A DNA stretch of 5,881 bases. Source: an uncultured Actinomycetes bacterium (GTDB lineage Bacteria; Actinomycetota; Actinomycetes; Nanopelagicales; Nanopelagicaceae). The DNA is taken from positions 1-5,881 of the forward strand of contig CAIUBS010000124.1 in the NCBI GenBank assembly GCA_903897475.1, written 5' to 3'. Positions 1-5,881 of this stretch are shown piece after piece. The notes beneath the pieces were generated by a model, which ran no database searches, was not told where the DNA came from, and saw only the letters and a list, made by a program, of their open reading frames with translations. The translations under genes were made by a program, and so were the position numbers. Numbering within the stretch: the first letter of the stretch is position 1; each line of letters starts with the position of its first letter.

Positions 1-2502
1 AAAGCAGATGCAAAATCAAAAAAACCGGCTTTCACAATAGTTATTCCACCGCCGAATGTAACTGGTTCACTTCATATTGGTCACGCACTAGATCACACTA
101 TTCAAGATCTTCTAATTCGTATGAAGCGAATGAAAGGCTTTGAAGCTTTGTGGCTTCCAGGTATGGATCATGCTGGAATTGCTACGCAAAATGTTGTAGA
201 AAAACAATTAGTCACTCAAGGAAAATCTCGTCATGACTTAGGTCGAGAAGCATTTATTGAAAAAGTTTGGCAGTGGAAAGCTGAATCTGGTGGTGCAATT
301 TTAGATCAAATGAAGCGCTTGGGTGATAGCGTTGATTGGGACCGCGAAGCCTTCACCATGGATGAAAATTTAAGTAAAGCAGTATTGACAATATTTAAGC
401 GCTTATATGAAAAGGAATTAATTTATCGAGCTGAGCGAATTATAAATTGGTGTCCTAGATGTTTGACTGCATTATCCGATATTGAAGTTGAACATAAAGA
501 TGATGCAGGTGAGTTTGTTTCAATTAAATATGGAGATGATGACGTAAGTATCACGGTTGCAACTACTAGAGCAGAAACTATGCTTGGAGATGGTGCAGTT
601 GCAGTAAATCCAAGTGATGAAAGATATAAGCACTTGATTGGTAAAAAGGTATTGCTACCACTAGTTGATCGAATGATTCCCATCATTGCAGATGAACTAG
701 TTGATCCTGAGTTTGGAACAGGTGCGGTAAAGGTTACTGCAGCACATGATCCAAATGATTTTGAAATGGGAATGCGCCATGGTGTGGAGTTAGTTGTAAT
801 TATGAATGAACATGGGGTTATGGCAGGAACTGGCACAAAATTTGATGGTTTAGATCGCTTTGATGCCAGAAAAGCAGTTGTTGAAGAGTTAAGAAAACTT
901 GGCAGGGTAGTTGCTGAAAAACGCCCATATGTACATGCAGTTGGACATTGCCAAAGATGTGACACAACAGTTGAACCAAGACTATCCAAGCAATGGTTTG
1001 TAAAAGTAGCACCACTTGCAAAAGCCGCAGCTGATGCAGTTAGAGATGGCAGAGTAAAAATTGAACCAGAACAAATGTCACCAAGATATTTTGAATGGGT
1101 AGATAACATGCATGATTGGTGCATCTCTCGCCAACTTTGGTGGGGACATCGAATTCCAGTTTTTTATGGACCAAATGATGAGGTTGTAGTTTGTGGACCA
1201 GATGAGAAGCCTCCTGCTGGATACACCCAAGATCCAGATGTACTAGACACCTGGTTTTCTTCAGCTCTTTGGCCATTTTCAACATTAGGTTGGCCAGAGC
1301 AGACAGAGGATTTGAAGAAGTTTTATCCAACATCTGTCCTGGTTACTGGCTATGACATTTTATTTTTCTGGGTTGCTCGAATGATGATTATGGGTTTATT
1401 TGCAATGGATGGTAAGCAACCATTTAATGTAATTGCACTGCATGGTCTAGTCCGCGATCAATTCGGAAAGAAAATGAGCAAAAGTCGTGGCAATACTGTT
1501 GATCCGATTGAGTTCATGGATAAGTACGGATCAGATGCACTTAGATTTACCTTAGCTAGGGGAGCAAATCCTGGAACTGATCAAGCACTTGCTGAGGATT
1601 GGATAGCTGGATCTAGGAATTTTGCAACTAAGTTATGGAATGCAACTAGATTTGCGATGCTAAATGGCGCCAATATTGATGGCGATCTGCCAAAACGTAG
1701 TGAGTTAAACGCTATTGATAATTGGATTTTAACTAGATTAGATCAAACTATCTCATCTGCCGATGAATTGTTTGAAAAATTTGAATTTGCTAAAGCTTGC
1801 GAACTTATCTATCACTTTGCCTGGGATGATTTATGTGATTGGTATTTGGAGCTTTCTAAATCTACTTTTGCCAAGGCAGATGATTCGGCCAAGCAAAGCG
1901 CACGAGTTCTTGGTGAGGTATTAGATCAACTCCTTAGGTTAATGCACCCAGTTATGCCATTTATTACCGAAGAGCTTTGGTGTTATTTAACTAATGGCGA
2001 GTCATTAATGATTACTCAATGGCCAAAATCTGATTTATCTGCACAAGATCACAATTCAGTAAAGCTTGTAGAGAAAATGCAGGAGATCGTCACTGAAATA
2101 CGTCGATTCAGAAATGATCAAGGAATTAAAAGTACGGCAAAGGTTGTAGCTAAGTTTTCAGGCTTAAAAGAAGCTGGGCTAGAAAGTTATGAAGCAGCAT
2201 TAAGGCATATTGTTAAGTGCGAAGCTGGTGGTACAAATTTCACAGCAAAAACTCAAATTGGAAATGTTATAGTTGATTTTGATTTAACAGGTGCGATTGA
2301 TTTAGTTGCTGAGCGTGCACGGTTAACTAAAGATTTACAAATAGCCCAAAAAGATCGTGACACAGCAAAGGTAAAATTAGATAATGAGGGTTTCATGGCA
2401 AAGGCTCCAATGGAGGTAGTGACAGAGATCAGAGCAAGACTCTCTCAAACTACTGAGGATATTGCGAGAATTACTGCACTTCTTGAAAAATTACCGAAGT
2501 AA
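1..2502 (+). CDS. valS: Valyl-tRNA synthetase, 5'-truncated by window edge
   Basis: Class I aminoacyl-tRNA synthetase that charges tRNA-Val with valine in the cytoplasm, using ATP, and hydrolyses mischarged Thr-tRNA-Val. The frame is open from base 1, so the ATG at 121 is internal: the HIGH signature lies before it, at 73-84, after a PPPNVTG block. The KMSKS loop is at 1471-1485. Numbering residues from base 1, the CP1 editing domain shows TTRAETMLGD (188-197) and F238, K244, T246, D250 and D253. These match, at constant spacing, the editing-pocket residues I recall from Thermus ValRS, so proofreading looks intact. Two CxxC pairs (C151/C154 and C317/C320) suggest zinc binding. DVLDTWFSS (413-421) belongs to the catalytic core, the anticodon-binding domain starts near D573, and a charged coiled-coil tRNA arm fills about 767-833. 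The 833 residues present suggest that only some 30-45 N-terminal residues are missing. No frameshift is seen. The stop codon abuts the folC start. Confidence 0.97.
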   Translation, partial: KADAKSKKPAFTIVIPPPNVTGSLHIGHALDHTIQDLLIRMKRMKGFEALWLPGMDHAGIATQNVVEKQLVTQGKSRHDLGREAFIEKVWQWKAESGGAILDQMKRLGDSVDWDREAFTMDENLSKAVLTIFKRLYEKELIYRAERIINWCPRCLTALSDIEVEHKDDAGEFVSIKYGDDDVSITVATTRAETMLGDGAVAVNPSDERYKHLIGKKVLLPLVDRMIPIIADELVDPEFGTGAVKVTAAHDPNDFEMGMRHGVELVVIMNEHGVMAGTGTKFDGLDRFDARKAVVEELRKLGRVVAEKRPYVHAVGHCQRCDTTVEPRLSKQWFVKVAPLAKAAADAVRDGRVKIEPEQMSPRYFEWVDNMHDWCISRQLWWGHRIPVFYGPNDEVVVCGPDEKPPAGYTQDPDVLDTWFSSALWPFSTLGWPEQTEDLKKFYPTSVLVTGYDILFFWVARMMIMGLFAMDGKQPFNVIALHGLVRDQFGKKMSKSRGNTVDPIEFMDKYGSDALRFTLARGANPGTDQALAEDWIAGSRNFATKLWNATRFAMLNGANIDGDLPKRSELNAIDNWILTRLDQTISSADELFEKFEFAKACELIYHFAWDDLCDWYLELSKSTFAKADDSAKQSARVLGEVLDQLLRLMHPVMPFITEELWCYLTNGESLMITQWPKSDLSAQDHNSVKLVEKMQEIVTEIRRFRNDQGIKSTAKVVAKFSGLKEAGLESYEAALRHIVKCEAGGTNFTAKTQIGNVIVDFDLTGAIDLVAERARLTKDLQIAQKDRDTAKVKLDNEGFMAKAPMEVVTEIRARLSQTTEDIARITALLEKLPK

Positions 2503-3852
2503 ATGAGTAGTGCTGAGAATTTAGTAAAGTTAGCACAAATCGAACAAGCTTTAAATAAGCGTTGGCCAGAAAACAAAATTGAACCAACTTTAGATCGAAT
2601 TTTGGCTTTAACTGATGCATTAGGTTCGCCACAGTTCTCCTATCCAACAATCCACTTGGCTGGTACTAATGGAAAAACCACTACCTCAAGAATGATTGAT
2701 CAATTACTTGCCGAATTGGGTTATCGCGTCGGTAGATACACATCTCCACACCTAGAATCATTTACTGAACGGATAAGTATTAAAGGTGAGCCAATCTCAC
2801 CTGAAAATATGTTCACCACCTATAACGATATTGCCTTGTACTTAGATTTGATTGATTCACGACAACTGCATCCAATCTCTTACTTTGAAGCGTTAACTGC
2901 TATGGCTTTTGTTGCCTTTGCCGAATTTCCTGTAGATATTGCTGTTATTGAGGCCGGAATGGGCGGACAGTGGGATGCAACAAATGTCGTCTCTTCGCAA
3001 GTATCAGTTATGACACCAATTGGCTTTGATCATATGGAGTATCTGGGCAATACATTAGAAGAGATTGCAACAACTAAAGCAGGCATTTTCAAGCCAGAAT
3101 CTAATGTAGTACTTTCGGCTCAAACACCAGAGGTAGCAAAAGTTTTACTTGCTAAAGCGGCAAAAGTTTCGGCAAATGTGTTTCGCGAAGGTGTTGAATA
3201 TTCAGTCAAAAAAAGATCACTTGCAGTAGGTGGACAATTGATTTCGCTTCACGGCATACATTCAGATATCGATGATATTTACTTGCCACTATATGGAGTT
3301 CACCAAGCAAATAATGCTGCTGTGGCTTTGGCAGCAGTGGAAGCATTTGCGCAGGTGAAGTTAGATGATGAGTTAGTTAAAAATGCCTTTAGTAAAGTTA
3401 AATCACCTGGTAGATGTGAAATAGTTTATAAAGATCCGCTTGTAATTATTGATGCTGCCCATAATCCACATGGTGTTGCTGCGATAGCTCAAACAATTGA
3501 TAATGAGTTTGACTTTGAGATGGTAATTGCCGTGGTTGCAGTATTAGCTGACAAAGATGCTGATGGAATATTAGCTAGGCTGGCAAACTCGGTTGATTAC
3601 TTAGTAATTACTCAAAATAATTCACCTAGGGCATTACCAGTAGATCAATTAGCCAAGATTGCTACAAACTACTTTAAACCAGAGCAAATTGAGGTAATCT
3701 CAGATCTAGCCGGAGCGCTTACCTTTGCTATCGAAAAAGCAACCTTGGCAAATCAGGTAAGTGATGGAGTTACTGCCGTTCTTGTCACAGGTTCTGTGGC
3801 AACTGCCGGAAGTGCTAGAACTATCATTGGCAAGTTAGGAGCAAGTTCGTAA
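2503..3852 (+). CDS. folC: Bifunctional dihydrofolate synthase / folylpolyglutamate synthase
   Basis: Mur-ligase-family enzyme that adds glutamate to dihydropteroate and/or extends the polyglutamate tail of folates, using ATP; this keeps folates in the cytoplasm and usable by one-carbon enzymes. The 449 residues are normal for the family. Visible motifs, in order: P-loop AGTNGKTTT (53-61), YTSPHL (79-84) with ERI (89-91), YFEALTAMAF (128-137), EAGMGGQWDATNV (151-163), the DH pair (177-178) and TTKAGIFK (191-198), whose K193 is the expected carbamylated lysine. The C-terminal ligase domain carries DAAHNPHG (317-324). GMGGxWDATN resembles actinobacterial FolC. The ATG directly follows the valS TAA with no spacer and no clear Shine-Dalgarno sequence, so initiation probably depends on ribosomes finishing valS. 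The sequence alone does not show whether both activities are present or only polyglutamylation. Confidence 0.95.
   Translation: MSSAENLVKLAQIEQALNKRWPENKIEPTLDRILALTDALGSPQFSYPTIHLAGTNGKTTTSRMIDQLLAELGYRVGRYTSPHLESFTERISIKGEPISPENMFTTYNDIALYLDLIDSRQLHPISYFEALTAMAFVAFAEFPVDIAVIEAGMGGQWDATNVVSSQVSVMTPIGFDHMEYLGNTLEEIATTKAGIFKPESNVVLSAQTPEVAKVLLAKAAKVSANVFREGVEYSVKKRSLAVGGQLISLHGIHSDIDDIYLPLYGVHQANNAAVALAAVEAFAQVKLDDELVKNAFSKVKSPGRCEIVYKDPLVIIDAAHNPHGVAAIAQTIDNEFDFEMVIAVVAVLADKDADGILARLANSVDYLVITQNNSPRALPVDQLAKIATNYFKPEQIEVISDLAGALTFAIEKATLANQVSDGVTAVLVTGSVATAGSARTIIGKLGASS
3837..3841 (+). promoter_or_regulatory. Shine-Dalgarno of the DUF4233 gene, inside folC
   Basis: AGGAG ends 10 bases before the ATG at 3852 and lies within the last codons of folC. 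It supports this ATG over the in-frame ATG at 3861, which would be 19 bases away. Together with the TAATG stop/start overlap it indicates coupled translation of the two genes. Confidence 0.6.
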
Positions 3853-4199
3853 TGAGAATTATGTGCGCCACTGTTTTAACAATGGAGTCAATCCTGATGG
3901 GCTTTGCACTTTTAATTGCAAAGGATCAGGCAACTTCACTTCAGATGTGGCTAGGTGGTGCACTTTCGATTTTATTTTTACTCACAGCGGGAATGCTTAA
4001 ACGTAAAGGTGGGTATTTGCTGGGATCAATCCTGCAATTTTTAATAATTGGATACGGGTATGTGATCTCATTAATGTTTTATATGGGTGGATTATTTGCC
4101 GTTTTATGGGTTGTTGCGATTTTTCTGGGGCGAAGAGGTGAGGCAATAAAGGCAGCTTTAATCGCATCTGCAGATAAGAATGGGCCAAAAAAGCCTTAA
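3852..4199 (+). CDS. DUF4233 family small integral membrane protein
   Basis: A 115-residue membrane protein of unknown function. Four hydrophobic stretches are visible, at about residues 4-23, 30-49, 55-77 and 79-93, followed by a short hydrophilic tail rich in Lys. Basic residues cluster at K50-R51-K52 between helices 2 and 3 and at R94-R95 after helix 4. By the positive-inside rule this gives both termini in the cytoplasm. Features I associate with DUF4233 are the N-terminal R-x-M-C-A-x-V-L-x-x-E pattern with E12 inside helix 1, the WLGGAL block (33-38), the KGGYLLGSxLQ block (52-62) and LFAVLW (81-86). Family assignment also rests on position: actinobacterial genomes keep this gene between folC and ndk. 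Its ATG overlaps the folC stop by one base (TAATG). No catalytic motif is recognisable, and no role in folate or nucleotide metabolism should be assumed from its neighbours. Confidence 0.85.
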   Translation: MRIMCATVLTMESILMGFALLIAKDQATSLQMWLGGALSILFLLTAGMLKRKGGYLLGSILQFLIIGYGYVISLMFYMGGLFAVLWVVAIFLGRRGEAIKAALIASADKNGPKKP

Positions 4200-4223
4200 T
4201 TTTCAGCATGGGTAAAACCTGCG

Positions 4224-4229
4224 TAGAAT
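4224..4229 (+). promoter_or_regulatory. Candidate -10 box (TAGAAT) for a leaderless ndk transcript
   Basis: TAGAAT fits the actinobacterial TANNNT -10 pattern. Six bases separate it from the ndk GTG at 4236, so a start at the usual 6-7 base distance would place +1 on or next to the first codon base. The -35 side is weak: TTTTCA at 4200-4205 would give an 18-base spacer. The absence of a Shine-Dalgarno sequence before ndk agrees with a leaderless mRNA. Confidence 0.6.
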
Positions 4230-4235
4230 AAGAAA

Positions 4236-4655
4236 GTGATTTCAGAGCAAACCTTAATTTTGGTAAAACCAGATGGCGTTAAACGCGGTTTGGTTGGCGA
4301 AGTTATTGCACGAGTTGAACGTAAAGGTTACAAAATTACTAATTTAAGAATGCTTACAGCAGATCGAAATCTTCTTGCAAAACATTATGCAGAGCATGAA
4401 GGAAAGCCCTTTTACGAACCACTTATGGAGTTCATGGCATCAGGTCCGATTGTGGCAATGGTGGCTGAGGGAGAACGCGTCATAGAAGGTTTTAGAAAGT
4501 TGGCTGGAGCAACTGACCCAACTACTGCAGAACCGGGAACAATCAGGGGTGATCTTGCACGTGATCAAGGTACTAAGGTCGTTCAAAATATAGTTCATGG
4601 CTCAGACTCGCCAGAATCTGCAAGTCGTGAAATTAAGATTTTCTTTAATAACTAA
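4236..4655 (+). CDS. ndk: Nucleoside diphosphate kinase
   Basis: Transfers the gamma phosphate of a nucleoside triphosphate to NDPs and dNDPs through a phosphohistidine, balancing cytoplasmic NTP and dNTP pools. Its 139 residues are close to the usual 135-145. Visible motifs: KPDGVKRGLVGE (11-22), the R87...GATDPTTAEPGTIRGD nucleotide-binding block (91-106), and NIVHGSDS (118-125), where H121 is the catalytic histidine. The GTG start is forced: an in-frame TAG lies at 4224-4226, only three sense codons separate it from the GTG, and the first in-frame ATG (residue 39) would lose the KPDG motif. No good Shine-Dalgarno sequence precedes it, while a TAGAAT box lies at the distance expected for a leaderless transcript. 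Read-through from the upstream valS-folC unit is also possible, since the gap is only 36 bases and holds no terminator. Confidence 0.97.
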   Translation: MISEQTLILVKPDGVKRGLVGEVIARVERKGYKITNLRMLTADRNLLAKHYAEHEGKPFYEPLMEFMASGPIVAMVAEGERVIEGFRKLAGATDPTTAEPGTIRGDLARDQGTKVVQNIVHGSDSPESASREIKIFFNN

Positions 4656-4661
4656 TAGATT
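4656..4661 (+). promoter_or_regulatory. Weak candidate -10 box (TAGATT) upstream of mreB
   Basis: TAGATT begins on the base after the ndk stop and fits TANNNT. TTAAGA at 4633-4638 would sit 17 bases upstream but is a poor -35. A start near 4668 would give an mreB leader of about 25 bases that includes the Shine-Dalgarno sequence. In such AT-rich sequence this match could easily be chance. Confidence 0.25.
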
Positions 4662-4680
4662 ATTACCCAAGTAAAAAAAT

Positions 4681-4686
4681 AAGGAG
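4681..4686 (+). promoter_or_regulatory. Strong Shine-Dalgarno of mreB (AAGGAG)
   Basis: AAGGAG ends 6 bases before the ATG at 4693, near-ideal spacing. It favours that start over the in-frame ATG at 4714. It is the strongest ribosome binding site in the window, which suits an abundant cytoskeletal protein. Confidence 0.85.
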
Positions 4687-4692
4687 ATACTG

Positions 4693-5733
4693 ATGGCTAA
4701 AGGACAGAATCGAATGTCTTGGATCGGTCGCGATATGGCGGTTGATTTAGGAACAGCTAATACTTTGGTTTATGTCCGAGGTCGTGGCATTGTGCTTAAT
4801 GAGCCATCTGTAGTTGCCGTTAATCAAGATACTGGTGCAATTTTGGCAGTAGGACTTGAAGCAAAGCGAATGATTGGTAGAACTCCCGGAAATATTGTGG
4901 CAATTCGCCCACTTAAAGATGGTGTTATTGCTGACTTTGATACTACTGAGCGCATGCTTAAATACTTTATCCAAAAAGTTCATAAACGTCGCTACTTAGC
5001 AAAACCAAGAATTGTTGTTTGTGTACCTTCTGGAATTACTGGAGTTGAACAGCGTGCAGTAAAAGATGCAGGATATGCAGCTGGTGCACGTAAGGTTTAC
5101 ATAATTGAAGAACCAATGGCAGCCGCAATTGGTGCTGATTTACCAATCCATGAGCCAACTGGAAATATGGTGGTAGATATTGGTGGAGGTACAACTGAGG
5201 TTGCAGTTATTTCACTTGGTGGAATAGTGGCCGCCCTTTCAATTCGTGTTGGTGGAGATGAATTAGATCAATCCATTATTAACTGGGTAAAGCGTGAATT
5301 TTCACTGCTGTTAGGTGAGCGCACTGCAGAAGAAATTAAGATGGCAATTGGTTCAGCTTTCCCACTTCCAGGGGAGCCAGATGCTGAAATTCGTGGACGA
5401 GATCTAGCGACAGGTTTACCAAAGACTATTTTGGTCACCTCAGCTGATATTCGCAAGGCATTAGAGGAGCCAGTTTCTGCAATTGTTAATGCGGTAAAAA
5501 ATACATTAGATAAGACACCACCAGAGTTAGCTAGCGATTTAATGGATCGTGGAATTGTGCTCACCGGCGGTGGAGCACTACTGCGTGGCCTTGATGAAAG
5601 ATTGCGCCATGAAACTGGAATGCCAATTCATATCTCTGAGCGACCACTACAAGCTGTTGCCGAAGGTTCTGGTAAATGTATAGAAGAGTTTGAAGCCTTA
5701 GAGAAGGTTTTAATCTCTGAACCTCGGCGCTAA
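4693..5733 (+). CDS. mreB: Rod-shape-determining actin homologue MreB
   Basis: Bacterial actin that polymerises with ATP on the inner face of the membrane and guides the cell-wall elongation machinery. The 346 residues are full length. The actin-fold ATPase motifs are present in order: phosphate-1 DLGTANTLVYV (18-28), the EEPMAAAIGA segment (139-148), which includes the presumed catalytic glutamate, phosphate-2 DIGGGTTEVAVIS (162-174), and the adenosine motif GIVLTGGGALLRGLD (287-301). RPLKDGVIADF and VCVPSGITGVEQRAV are also typical, and the sequence as a whole resembles actinobacterial MreB. Compared with the Streptomyces protein as I remember it, which starts at MSFIGRDMAVD, this one has about seven extra N-terminal residues, and M8 (ATG at 4714) aligns with the usual start. 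mreC follows after 21 bases, so this is the first gene of an mre cluster. Confidence 0.97.
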   Translation: MAKGQNRMSWIGRDMAVDLGTANTLVYVRGRGIVLNEPSVVAVNQDTGAILAVGLEAKRMIGRTPGNIVAIRPLKDGVIADFDTTERMLKYFIQKVHKRRYLAKPRIVVCVPSGITGVEQRAVKDAGYAAGARKVYIIEEPMAAAIGADLPIHEPTGNMVVDIGGGTTEVAVISLGGIVAALSIRVGGDELDQSIINWVKREFSLLLGERTAEEIKMAIGSAFPLPGEPDAEIRGRDLATGLPKTILVTSADIRKALEEPVSAIVNAVKNTLDKTPPELASDLMDRGIVLTGGGALLRGLDERLRHETGMPIHISERPLQAVAEGSGKCIEEFEALEKVLISEPRR

Positions 5734-5741
5734 TTATTTGC

Positions 5742-5748
5742 AAGGGAG
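5742..5748 (+). promoter_or_regulatory. Shine-Dalgarno of mreC (AAGGGAG)
   Basis: AAGGGAG ends 6 bases before the GTG at 5755. It lies in the 21-base mreB-mreC gap and selects that GTG as the mreC start. No promoter-like sequence is evident in the gap, so mreC is probably cotranscribed with mreB. Confidence 0.75.
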
Positions 5749-5754
5749 TTAGTT

Positions 5755-5881
5755 GTGGCTAAGAGCGGCGGTAATCGTTCGCGGCTCTTATTAGTTCTAT
5801 TACTAGTCTCGTCATTATTTCTAATTACTTTGGACCTAAGAGGCGTCAATTTAGCTAGCGGGATTCGAGGCACGGTGGCCT
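5755..5881 (+). CDS. mreC: Rod-shape-determining protein MreC, 3'-truncated by window edge
   Basis: Only the first 42 codons and one further base are present. MreC is a bitopic membrane protein with a short cytoplasmic tail, one transmembrane helix and a periplasmic or extracytoplasmic coiled coil plus beta domains; it links MreB filaments to MreD, RodA and the elongation transpeptidase. What is visible fits: a basic tail (K3, R8, R10), a hydrophobic helix at about residues 11-26 (LLLVLLLVSSLFLITL), then the LDLRG stretch (26-30), similar to the L-D-x-R-G that follows the helix in actinobacterial MreC. Assignment rests on this and on the position after mreB. The domains that would confirm it lie beyond the window. 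The start is GTG, supported by AAGGGAG 6 bases upstream. Confidence 0.85.
   Translation, partial: MAKSGGNRSRLLLVLLLVSSLFLITLDLRGVNLASGIRGTVA

Noticed and set aside
423..1124. A 233-codon open frame on the minus strand within valS
   Set aside because: It is antisense to the well-supported ValRS editing domain; its Ser/Thr/Pro-rich translation has no recognisable motif and is the expected reverse-complement shadow of an AT-rich gene.
121..2502. valS starting at the ATG at 121
   Set aside because: The frame is open from base 1 and the essential HIGH motif lies at 73-84, so the true start is upstream of the window.
4181..4205. GGCC-A6-GCC followed by a T-rich stretch, as a terminator after the DUF4233 gene
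   Set aside because: The stem is only three base pairs and overlaps the coding sequence; too weak for an intrinsic terminator.
3997..4209. Minus-strand open frame across the end of the DUF4233 gene
   Set aside because: It lies almost wholly opposite a coding gene with a family match, has no clear ribosome binding site and shows no domain.
4208..4231. Seven-codon mini-ORF (MGKTCVE) ending just before ndk, as a possible leader peptide
   Set aside because: No ribosome binding site or repeated regulatory codons, and it overlaps the candidate -10 box. If ndk is leaderless it would not be on that mRNA.
4653..4665. TAATA-GAT-TATTA inverted repeat after ndk
   Set aside because: The stem is five A/T pairs with no U-tract at the right place; it is likely chance and includes the ndk stop codon.
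1..5881. Apparent abundance of GATC sites (around 40 by eye, against roughly 20 expected at this composition)
   Set aside because: Hand count only. Most sites fall in coding sequence as GAT-C codon pairs or Asp/Ile codon use, so codon bias explains them without invoking a methylation or mismatch-repair signal; a codon-shuffled control would decide.
5755..5881. Slightly different base and codon use at the start of mreC (CGG, CTC, TCG, GAC)
   Set aside because: Only 42 codons, many forced by a Leu-rich membrane helix; too short to argue for transfer.

Overview
The window is a stretch of housekeeping chromosome from a low-GC actinobacterium, with six genes all on the + strand: valS (5' end cut off by the window), folC, a small DUF4233 membrane protein, ndk, mreB, and the first 42 codons of mreC (cut off by the 3' edge). 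The order valS-folC-DUF4233-ndk is an actinobacterial signature, and mreB-mreC directly after ndk is the arrangement I recall from Streptomyces-like genomes. The protein sequences also look actinobacterial, notably MreB and the DUF4233 protein. Base composition is AT-rich, roughly 40% GC by eye, with A/T-ending codons and very short gaps. An actinobacterium with these traits suggests the streamlined freshwater acI lineage (Nanopelagicales, such as Planktophila or Nanopelagicus). That placement is inference and was not tested by a search.

Layout: 1-2502 is valS, from just before the HIGH motif to the stop. folC (2503-3852) starts on the base after the valS stop. The DUF4233 gene (3852-4199) overlaps the folC stop by one base. 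These three look like one translationally coupled unit. A 36-base gap (4200-4235) carries a good candidate -10 box placed so that the ndk GTG would itself be the 5' end of the transcript, that is, a leaderless mRNA. ndk (4236-4655) is followed by 37 bases that hold the strong ribosome binding site of mreB (4693-5733). After 21 more bases, with another clear ribosome binding site, mreC begins (5755 onward). No gap exceeds 40 bases, and I see no RNA gene, mobile element, repeat array, CRISPR or convincing terminator.

Functionally the window groups translation (Val-tRNA charging), folate polyglutamylation, nucleotide triphosphate balance and the start of the cell-elongation (mre) cluster. The linkage reflects conserved gene order more than one pathway. 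I found no undescribed system. The points most worth checking are the probable leaderless ndk promoter, the uncharacterised but syntenically fixed DUF4233 protein, and two alternative in-frame starts of mreB.
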